A stretch of 64,000 bases of DNA from an uncultured Roseovarius sp. (GTDB taxonomy: Bacteria > Pseudomonadota > Alphaproteobacteria > Rhodobacterales > Rhodobacteraceae). Positions 49,191 to 56,987 of the stretch are shown piece by piece. Every line of letters begins with the position of its first letter. Position 1 is the stretch's first letter. The position numbers and the translations under genes were made by a program. The notes beneath the pieces are model-generated. The model worked only from the letters and a program-made list of their open reading frames with translations. It did not search any database and was not told the DNA's origin. Location of the stretch: assembly GCF_947259555.1 (NCBI RefSeq), contig NZ_CAMYMD010000105.1, positions 51,297 through 115,296 on the forward strand, read 5' to 3'.

Positions 49191-52100
49191 GCCGACACTG
49201 TCATTCCCTGATCCCGCGTCGATCGTGTCACTGCCAGGACCACCGCCGATATCGTCATCTCCGCCGCCGCCACTGACCACATCGGACCCAAAACTCGCAC
49301 CCATCGTGTCATTGCCTTCGCCGCCCGCAATATCATCATTGCCGGGGCCGCCATTGACTACATCGTTACCGGGGCCGCCATCCATGATGTCGTCATCCTG
49401 ACCGCCACCCATGAAGTCGTCACCGGCGCCACCGAGCATTGTGTCATTGCCCGTTCCACCTCCCATGGTGTCATTGCCACCGTCGCCATTGACCGCGTCG
49501 TCACCTTCGGCCCCGGCAAGCGTGTCGTCACCGTCTCCACCGTTCAAAGTGTCGTCGCCCTCCTGTCCGAACACGCCGTCGTCACCATCAAACCCATCAA
49601 TGGCGTCATCCCCCCCCTGCCCGATGAGCGTGTCGTCACCCGCGTCACCCTCAATAACGTCGTTTCCGGTAGTTCCAGTTTCCTGAAAGCCAGCCGCCGG
49701 CAAATTCCGCACCTGTGCCAGGCTGAGAACCTGGTCCGAGAAAGAAAAACTCTCGATACCCGCGACCGTATCCTCGCCCTCGGACGAGACCAGAACGAGG
49801 ATGTCATTCCGGGTTCTGACGCGCATTTCAGCCGAGGACAGGTCGAAAAAGGCCGTATCCTGACCACCCCCGCCCAACAGGCTGTCATTACCAGCGCCTC
49901 CGTCGAGGCTGTCATCGCCTGACCCTCCGTCAAGGGTATCGTCGCCGTCCCCCCCATCGAGCACGTCGTCTCCGGCCGCGCCATCCAGGTCATCTTTCCC
50001 TGCTGCACCGGACAATTGGTTGTCCTCGTCATCGCCGATGAAAGTGTCGTCGCTATCGCCGCCAACGACGCGCTCGAAGCCCTCGAAATCGCCAGAGGCC
50101 GGCGTGTCGATATCAATCAGTTCGATCTGGAATGCGGCAAAACCCGGGTCCGCTCTCTCCGGCAGGGCACGCGTAACATCATCCGCGCTGTCGGATTGGT
50201 TCGGATCGGCCTCGAAAACGTCCTGGGGCGTCAGCGAAACACTATCAAAAACGCGCGTCTCCGTGCCATCGCTTTCATCGACACCGTCACCATCCAGATC
50301 CCGCTCCGCCCAGCGCGGCGACCGGTCAGTGAGCGTGCCGGTGTAGGACATCGCGCCGAGGTCCAAACTTATGGAACCATTCACCGTGCCAAAATCAAGC
50401 GTATCAAAACCGGTGCCACCATCGAGGCTCTTGACGCCTAGCCCGACGACAACCGTGTCATCATCCGCGCCGCCAGAGACCGTGTCATCGCCCGACCCGG
50501 TGATCAGGATATCGTCGCCGTCTCCGCCTTCGAGGCTGTCATCGCCCTTGCCTCCCGAAAGCATGTTGTCGCCCGCGTCGCCTATTAGCCGATCATCCCC
50601 TGCGCTGCCGACCACATTCTCGATTGAGACCAAGGTATCCGTGCCAAAGGCACCCGTCGCGATATTCGTGTTGAGATCGACGGTCACCGCCCCGAAACTG
50701 TCGGCGATGACCTCACCATCCTGCCCACCGGGCCGTGCCCAGGCATAGGATGCTGTATCGTTGTCCGCCCCGCCATCGAGACGGTCATTGCCCGGCCCGC
50801 CATGCAAGAGATCATCACCCGCACCGCCCTCGAGCGTATCGTTGCCCGCGCCGCCATAAAGCTTGTCCAGACCGTCGGCACCACGGATCGTGTCGCTACC
50901 ACCACGGCCCAAAAGCTGCTCTGACTGACTGCTGCCATCGATCAGATCGTTGAATTCGGTTGCAATCAGGACTTCGAAATTCTCAAGCGTCATTCCGACC
51001 TGGTCGGCGTTGTTAACAGGTGCCCCCTTGAACGAGACCGCCGTGCCATCCGCAAGATCGACCTCGATGCGAGAACTGAAGCCGACGTCGAAGGAAATCG
51101 TGTCAAACCCATCGCCACCATCGGCATTGCCGAAAAAGCGTTCGATCTGCACGAAATCATTATCCCTCCCCATAAGGGCGGCATTTTCCCGTGTGGTGTC
51201 GTCGAAAACGGCAAAATCATTGCCAGCACCGCCGCGGAAGATACCCCCGCCGCCACCGTTGAAATTGCCGATGTCGTTTCCATCGCCCGCATGCACATCG
51301 GCAAATCCGTTTTCGCCATCGAACCGGTCATTGCCCGCCTGAAGAAAGAACACCGCCGTAGAAGAGCCGCCGGGCTCATAGATCGCGTGGTCGTCGAAAT
51401 CTCCGAGCGAGATTTCCTCGACGCCTCTGGGCTTCAGGGAGAAAAAGACGTCGCGCGCATTGCGCAGGTCCTCGCCCTGAACGGTCGTCTTGTGCGCCCG
51501 CAGTGTCAGGGCAATCGCGCTCTCGACCTTGTAGTACCACCGTGCATCGCTCACCTCTTCAAGGCTGAGGCGATCAAAGCCGCTGCCTCCCTCGACCTGA
51601 AGCGACGTCGATCCGCCAGCAACCTCCTGAACGTGGATCAGGTCGTCCCCATCGCCGCCATTGATATCCTCGGTGCCGCCCGTGAAAATCTCGTCATCGC
51701 CGCCACCGCCGTGCAGCAGCTCAGCTTCCGGGGCACCGATGAGCGTATCGGCAAGATCAGAGCCCATGAACCCCTCGACCCCCTCGGTCGTATCCGTGGT
51801 GACCTCGTTGCCCGCCGTATCGAACCGGGTGATCCGGCCCGTTGCGGCGTCGATCCGGACCGGTCCGCTATCCTCGATCTCCTGCATGTAATCACGCAAC
51901 TCTTGCAGGATGGAGGGATCGTCGCTCTGATCGTTTATGTCGAAACGGATGGTATTCGACGAGCTGGTGTAGGACACCAGATCAAAGCCGTCACCACCGA
52001 TGTAGTGGTCGCTCACGCCTGATACTGCGGCGCTGCCCGAAATCATCACGTCAATATTGCCGGCACCCGCGTTGATGATGTCGGCACCTGCTCCACCAAC

Positions 52101-53975
52101 GATGTAGTCGTCCTCGCCGCCCGCATCTATGATGTCGTCGCCACCGCGTCCGCTGATCACGTCGATGCCATCACCGGTAAAGATCGCATTCGGGCCATTG
52201 GTGCCGCGCACCTTATGGTCCTGATCCGGCGAGGCGACGACATTCTCGATGGAACTAAGCGTATCCTGCCCCTGACCAAAGGACGTGCCATCCGTGAGGT
52301 CAACCGTGAGCCGCGAGTTTGCCCCCCTGAGCACCTGAAACGTGTCCGTTCCCGAACCACCATTCGCCTCATCATCGCCTCGCCCCGGCAACAGCACGTC
52401 GTTGCCCGAGCCACCATTCAGCTGATCGTCATCGGTTGATCCGAAAATCCGGTCATCTCCACCCAGACCGTTGGCGACGAAAAAGCCGTTTACCTGCGTC
52501 CCGGTCGAGTTGAGGAACATCAGATCGTCCGCGACACCGTCCACGTCGCCATTCAGGATCGAGCCCCCGATCAGCGCGTTGTTGAGCTCTTCACCGGTAA
52601 AGGAAATATCCGTGAACACGACATGATCGGAATCCTGTAGAGACAAAAGCACGTCGATCCCGGTGTTGATCGGAGTTTGCGGCGCAAGATGACTGACGAT
52701 GATATCATCCGTATCCGGGTCGCGGGCCAGCTCATACTCCGTGAAGCTCGCGCCGAAATAGAACAGGTCGTCACCACCCCCGCCCTCGAGAATGTCAGAG
52801 CCGGCACCGGCGATGATCACGTCGTTGCCGCCGCCGCCACGGATCGTATCGCTGCCGTCGAGCGCGTCGAGGATATCATCACCGCCATCACCTTCGAGCA
52901 GGTTCGCGATATCGTTTCCCCAACCGGTCGGGCCTTGATCGGCCTCGCCCACGACATCCCCGAAGAACCTGGATTCGACGACATCGAGAAACGGAACGCT
53001 CCCCAAACCGTCGACGACATACTCCAGCAACAGGTCCTGCAACGGCTGGATCAGTTCCGCGAAGGCATCAAGAAGACCGATTGAGGGAATAAGCGCCCCG
53101 ATCGCCTCTTCGGTCGCGTCCAGGATACTGTCGAGCTTCAATGTCTCGATCACAAAATCGATGACCGGATTGACGATCAATCCGATGAGCGCGTCGACAG
53201 CGTTCAAAAGCGGCTGGATCGGTTCCAGCAGCTTTTCCGCGACCGAGAGTGGGGTTTTGAGGAAATCAAAAATCTTGCCGATCTCTTCAAAGTTGACCAG
53301 CTCGCCCAGTATGCTGTCGAAATCAATATCTTCGAGAACCTTCAGGAACGCATCGACCTCAGACTGCACCGAGTTGTAGAGCCCCTCGACACCTTCGATC
53401 TCGGCGTTCCGCGCGCCCATCTGTGCCTCGATGGCTGAATTCAAGGCGCCAAAGTCACCGCTCCAGGCTTCGCTGCCGCGTGTGGCCACCGCGATGGCAT
53501 CCACAAAGCTGCCGGTCGCGGCCGAGGCAATTTCGAGTTGCCTCAGCCGAAGGTTCAGGGTGTCAGTGACGCCATCGATTGCCAAACCTGCGGCCGAGAG
53601 GCTGGTTTCCAGGTTATCGACGAACCCGCCATCCTCTTCCTGCTCGGCAGTGGATGTGTCGTCCTTGCCGCTGATCTCATCGAATTTTTCGTCGATCTTG
53701 GCGGCAGGAGGCCGGATGTTATCCAGAACCTCTTTCAGAGCCGTCACGGGCGTCTTGAGCGGAGACACGAACCCGACAACTGTCAAAAGGTTGTCAACGG
53801 TAAAGAGCGAGTCGTCGACCTCTTCCGCCGTATCGTCCGCAGTCTTGTACTTCTTGACCCCGAACTGCGCGGTCGAAACCAAGAACCTGACCTTTGCCGT
53901 GACGTCTTTAAGAGCCTCAATTCTTGGAATAGTCTCGTCAACATTCGCCCTGTAGGCGTTCAATTCAATACCCAT
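48768..53975 (-). CDS. Giant RTX calcium-binding protein, predicted type I secretion substrate
   Basis: This 1735-residue acidic protein (start 53975, ribosome site AAGGA) has no signal peptide. Residues 1-345 or so are a helical, partly hydrophobic domain with no family that I recognise. From about 358 on it is built of blocks of GGxGxDxUx nonapeptides (RTX beta-rolls), alternating with segments such as DTASYAWARP and TLVSIENVVGSAGDD. The last 140 residues, ending LTLDDFSFI, match the C terminus of the divergent haloperoxidase (106 identities by hand count) and should hold the secretion signal. No catalytic motif is seen. An adhesin, matrix or S-layer-like role is possible but unproven. Confidence 0.9.
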   Translation of the reverse strand: MGIELNAYRANVDETIPRIEALKDVTAKVRFLVSTAQFGVKKYKTADDTAEEVDDSLFTVDNLLTVVGFVSPLKTPVTALKEVLDNIRPPAAKIDEKFDEISGKDDTSTAEQEEDGGFVDNLETSLSAAGLAIDGVTDTLNLRLRQLEIASAATGSFVDAIAVATRGSEAWSGDFGALNSAIEAQMGARNAEIEGVEGLYNSVQSEVDAFLKVLEDIDFDSILGELVNFEEIGKIFDFLKTPLSVAEKLLEPIQPLLNAVDALIGLIVNPVIDFVIETLKLDSILDATEEAIGALIPSIGLLDAFAELIQPLQDLLLEYVVDGLGSVPFLDVVESRFFGDVVGEADQGPTGWGNDIANLLEGDGGDDILDALDGSDTIRGGGGNDVIIAGAGSDILEGGGGDDLFYFGASFTEYELARDPDTDDIIVSHLAPQTPINTGIDVLLSLQDSDHVVFTDISFTGEELNNALIGGSILNGDVDGVADDLMFLNSTGTQVNGFFVANGLGGDDRIFGSTDDDQLNGGSGNDVLLPGRGDDEANGGSGTDTFQVLRGANSRLTVDLTDGTSFGQGQDTLSSIENVVASPDQDHKVRGTNGPNAIFTGDGIDVISGRGGDDIIDAGGEDDYIVGGAGADIINAGAGNIDVMISGSAAVSGVSDHYIGGDGFDLVSYTSSSNTIRFDINDQSDDPSILQELRDYMQEIEDSGPVRIDAATGRITRFDTAGNEVTTDTTEGVEGFMGSDLADTLIGAPEAELLHGGGGDDEIFTGGTEDINGGDGDDLIHVQEVAGGSTSLQVEGGSGFDRLSLEEVSDARWYYKVESAIALTLRAHKTTVQGEDLRNARDVFFSLKPRGVEEISLGDFDDHAIYEPGGSSTAVFFLQAGNDRFDGENGFADVHAGDGNDIGNFNGGGGGIFRGGAGNDFAVFDDTTRENAALMGRDNDFVQIERFFGNADGGDGFDTISFDVGFSSRIEVDLADGTAVSFKGAPVNNADQVGMTLENFEVLIATEFNDLIDGSSQSEQLLGRGGSDTIRGADGLDKLYGGAGNDTLEGGAGDDLLHGGPGNDRLDGGADNDTASYAWARPGGQDGEVIADSFGAVTVDLNTNIATGAFGTDTLVSIENVVGSAGDDRLIGDAGDNMLSGGKGDDSLEGGDGDDILITGSGDDTVSGGADDDTVVVGLGVKSLDGGTGFDTLDFGTVNGSISLDLGAMSYTGTLTDRSPRWAERDLDGDGVDESDGTETRVFDSVSLTPQDVFEADPNQSDSADDVTRALPERADPGFAAFQIELIDIDTPASGDFEGFERVVGGDSDDTFIGDDEDNQLSGAAGKDDLDGAAGDDVLDGGDGDDTLDGGSGDDSLDGGAGNDSLLGGGGQDTAFFDLSSAEMRVRTRNDILVLVSSEGEDTVAGIESFSFSDQVLSLAQVRNLPAAGFQETGTTGNDVIEGDAGDDTLIGQGGDDAIDGFDGDDGVFGQEGDDTLNGGDGDDTLAGAEGDDAVNGDGGNDTMGGGTGNDTMLGGAGDDFMGGGQDDDIMDGGPGNDVVNGGPGNDDIAGGEGNDTMGASFGSDVVSGGGGDDDIGGGPGSDTIDAGSGNDSVGGGEGNDEIRGGAGNDFLAGGGRNDVILGEAGDDRINGGDGDDTMTGGTGADDFVFNFFKDGDEDIITDYEDGTDGFVIRIVNPDTGETNIDNGGNGLQGFLDALGITDTGAGAQLNVDGHLVLVEGVAASNLTLDDFSFI

Positions 53976-54356
53976 AACATTCGTCCTTAAAATGCGACTT
54001 GAATGGCCGCAGCTTCGAAAAATTAAAAAAGTACTCGTTCACTAAAAATAAAAAAATATCACGAACAAGTGTACCAAAAAAAAGTGTCTGCGCCAAGAGA
54101 GCGATGTCAGGCCCTCAAGCGGAGACGCGCGGTGACCGCCCTTCGCATCCGGATTTCACACTATCCTTTCGGTCAGTTGTGCTACTAAAGCTCTGCTTTT
54201 ATACCAATTTCATTGAAGCCTACACCTTCGATTAATTGACGCGCCAGAACGTGGCGCTTAGCGTGGCCGAATAGAATTTCTGACCCCAAGGGCGACGTGC
54301 TCATCGCGAAATCCCGATAAAAAATGTTCTAATACCTAGTATCAGAGGAACCACCC
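53976..54356. promoter_or_regulatory. AT-rich divergent intergenic region between the RTX gene and the haloperoxidase gene
   Basis: These 381 bases carry the start signals of two divergent RTX genes. The part nearest the giant RTX gene is strikingly AT-rich (runs of A at 54018-54090). An imperfect inverted repeat, GTACTCGTTC (54031-54040) with GAACAAGTGTAC (54063-54074), flanks an A-rich centre. This could be a regulator site or a transcription hairpin. No credible gene is present. Confidence 0.4.
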
Positions 54357-56726
54357 ATGGAAAATTCCGAGCTGTCCATTGTCGCACAATGGAACGAACT
54401 CCAATTGGAAGCGGTACGAGAGGGAGGCGCTTCGCCTACTCCGACGACATACCAACTCCATCTTGCGAGTGCAGCCGTCTACGACACCTACGCCGCCCTG
54501 TCGCCTGACGCGTCGGGTCACTATTCCGAAATAGAAACAGCCCTTGAAAACACCCAAGCCAACAAGGCCGAGGCGATCAGCTATGCCGCCTATACAGTCC
54601 TGAGCCAGCTCTACCCGGAGAAGGAAGCGGATTTCGCCGCATTTCTGGAGGAGTTGGGATTTGATCCATCAAATTCGTCAAACGATCCCGACACAGCAGC
54701 CGGTCTGGGCAGGCTGGCCGTGCAGCGCGTCTTTGAAGCACGCGAGAATGACGGCTCGAACGCCGAGAACGGTTTTGCGGATACAACTGATTACCAGCCC
54801 GTAAACGAGTCCGACCCGACCTCGGACAGAGCCCCCGGAGGAGAGAGCTTCGACCCCAACCAATGGCAGCCGCTCCGCGTGCCCAACGGGACGCTGACCG
54901 ACGAGAACGGCGTGCCAATCTTCGACAATGACAATCCCAGCACCTTCAACGACCAGCAGGCATTGACGCCCCATTGGGGCGAGGTCGACAGCTTTGCTCT
55001 CGCATCGGGTGATCAATTCCGTCCGCCCACACCGCCGCAATTGGGTGACACTTCGGAATATGTGGACGGCCTCGGGAATGTCACGACGAACGATCAGGCC
55101 TACCGCGATCAAATCAACGAGGTGATCGAATTCTCCGCTGAGCTGACCAATGAACAGAAGGTTGTCGCGGAATATTGGGCAGACGGTCCGCGCACCGAGT
55201 CGCCTCCGGGCCACTGGAACCAGATTGCGCAGGATCTTTCGCTTCGGGAAGGGCACGGCATAGACGAGGACGCCGAAATGTTCTTTGCGATGAATGCCGC
55301 CGTCTTCGATGCCGGGATCGCCACTTGGGAAGCGAAATACGAATACAACTACGTCCGTCCTCAATCCGCGATCCGCAACCTGTTCTTCGATCAGGAGATA
55401 CAAGCTTGGGGTGGCCCAGATCAGGGGACGCAGACGATCCTCGGACAGCAATGGCAACCCTATCAGAATGTCACATTCGTGACACCGCCCTTCCCGGAGT
55501 TTGTATCCGGCCACTCGACATTCTCCATGGCCGCAGCCCGCACATTAGCCAGCTATCTCGGCACCGATGCCTTTTATGATGGCGAAACCCTGAGCAATTA
55601 TGACCTTGACGGTGTCGAAGGCACGGATCTTCTGGGCCAGTTCGTGACAAGCGAGTTGATTTTCGAGGAATTCGGTGACGGCCCGCCCGTCGTTCTACAA
55701 TGGGAGACCCTGACAGAAGCCGCCGAAGAGGCCGGCATTTCGCGCCTTTATGGCGGCATTCATATTCAGGACGGCAACCTGCGCGGGCTGGAAATCGGCG
55801 AAAGTGTCGCCGCCAACGCGGAACAGCGATGGAGTGCACTGTTCTCGAATGGGGGCGATGATTTCATCCTCACGGATGCCGAAGGCGGCCTGACCCTCGG
55901 CGGCGATGGCAATGACAGTATTTTCGGCGGTGACGGCAATGATCAGATCGAGGCCGGGGCGGGCAATGACCTGACCGGCGGCGGCGCTGGCAATGACGTC
56001 ATGAATGGCGGTCACGGCGATGACATGATGGGCGGTGGCACCGGCAACGACACGCTCGATGGCGGCGATGGCAACGACATCATCGGTGCGGGCCAAGGCG
56101 ATGACAGCGCCACAGGCGGTGAGGGCGACGACATCGTGAATGGCGGTCACGGCAATGACGATATCGACGGTGGTGCAGGCCTTGATACCATCGGGGGCGG
56201 CACCGGCGACGACGTGATCGCTGATGAAGCAGGCAACGACGATATTGGCGGCGGCGCGGGTCAGGATGTGATTGACGCGGGCGACGGCGACGACAGCGTT
56301 GGCGGCGGCGAAGGCAATGACGACATACTCGGCGGTGACGGCAACGACTTCCTCGCCGGTGGCGGCCGTGACGACACGATTGATGGCGGCGCGGGCGACG
56401 ACTCGATCAATGGCGGCGACGGCGACGACGTGATGACCGGCGGCGCCGGCGCGGATGTCTTCGTCTTCAACGTCTTCAAGGCCGGCGATGAGGACGTGAT
56501 CACCGACTTCGAGGACGGCGTCGACAGCTTCCTTATCCGGACCACCAACCTCGAAACCGGTGAGGTCAATATCGACAACGGCGGCAACGGCTTGCAAGGG
56601 TTCCTAGACGCGTTGGGGATCTCTGACACCGATGCCGGCGCACAGATGAATGTCGATGGTCACTCGGTTCTGATTGCAGATGCCGCAGCGTCCGACCTGA
56701 CACTGGAAGATTTCCAGTTCATCTGA
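54357..56726 (+). CDS. Vanadium-dependent haloperoxidase with RTX repeats
   Basis: This 789-residue protein has an N-terminal catalytic region (about 1-490) of the PAP2/vanadium haloperoxidase superfamily. All vanadate-site residues are seen, numbered here: W324, K327 (WEAKYEYNYVRP), R334, S384-G385-H386 (PEFVSGHSTF), R463 and H469 (RLYGGIH). F379 occupies the place of the Phe seen in fungal chloroperoxidase, where bromoperoxidases have His. Such enzymes oxidise halides with hydrogen peroxide. Residues about 512-680 are RTX nonapeptides, and the last 140 match the giant RTX protein. It has no signal peptide, so type I secretion is expected. The start at 54357 follows AGAGGA. Confidence 0.88.
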   Translation: MENSELSIVAQWNELQLEAVREGGASPTPTTYQLHLASAAVYDTYAALSPDASGHYSEIETALENTQANKAEAISYAAYTVLSQLYPEKEADFAAFLEELGFDPSNSSNDPDTAAGLGRLAVQRVFEARENDGSNAENGFADTTDYQPVNESDPTSDRAPGGESFDPNQWQPLRVPNGTLTDENGVPIFDNDNPSTFNDQQALTPHWGEVDSFALASGDQFRPPTPPQLGDTSEYVDGLGNVTTNDQAYRDQINEVIEFSAELTNEQKVVAEYWADGPRTESPPGHWNQIAQDLSLREGHGIDEDAEMFFAMNAAVFDAGIATWEAKYEYNYVRPQSAIRNLFFDQEIQAWGGPDQGTQTILGQQWQPYQNVTFVTPPFPEFVSGHSTFSMAAARTLASYLGTDAFYDGETLSNYDLDGVEGTDLLGQFVTSELIFEEFGDGPPVVLQWETLTEAAEEAGISRLYGGIHIQDGNLRGLEIGESVAANAEQRWSALFSNGGDDFILTDAEGGLTLGGDGNDSIFGGDGNDQIEAGAGNDLTGGGAGNDVMNGGHGDDMMGGGTGNDTLDGGDGNDIIGAGQGDDSATGGEGDDIVNGGHGNDDIDGGAGLDTIGGGTGDDVIADEAGNDDIGGGAGQDVIDAGDGDDSVGGGEGNDDILGGDGNDFLAGGGRDDTIDGGAGDDSINGGDGDDVMTGGAGADVFVFNVFKAGDEDVITDFEDGVDSFLIRTTNLETGEVNIDNGGNGLQGFLDALGISDTDAGAQMNVDGHSVLIADAAASDLTLEDFQFI
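56304..56726 (+). repeat. Shared RTX C-terminal module, copy in the haloperoxidase gene
   Basis: This encodes the last 140 residues of the haloperoxidase. It is homologous to 48768-49190 in the opposite orientation. Similarity continues upstream at lower level through the nonapeptide region, so the duplicated unit is probably about 250 residues. Confidence 0.85.
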
Positions 56727-56764
56727 TGACACAACGCAGGCTCGGGTGTTCTCCCGCAGCTCTT

Positions 56765-56797
56765 CGCCCTCCCTGTCGACAACCGGGAGGGCGCTTT
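56765..56797 (+). terminator. Terminator of the haloperoxidase gene
   Basis: CGCCCTCCC (56765-56773) pairs with GGGAGGGCG (56785-56793), followed by CTTT, 39 bases after the stop. The rest of 56798-56987 shows no gene. Confidence 0.7.
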
Positions 56798-56987
56798 GGT
56801 GTCTAAAGCAATTTCAGAAAAAGTTGATAGACCGTTTCGGTTCGAAATTGTGCAGAAGTTGGTGATGGCCCCGAGCACGCATCTAGGGAACGACAATCAC
56901 ATTGGACATTTCTGTCCAGTAGGTGAAACGTGAGCGGCGCGACCACCCTTCGGGATGCCCGCACTGCACATCCGCCACTCTTGATCG

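Noticed and set aside
48991..49686. Ser/Pro-rich plus-strand frames and short regular spacing in the RTX gene, resembling a repeat array or CRISPR
   Set aside because: The repeats are 27-base nonapeptide codons of the RTX beta-roll, not spaced identical repeats with unique spacers. The plus-strand frames are shadows.
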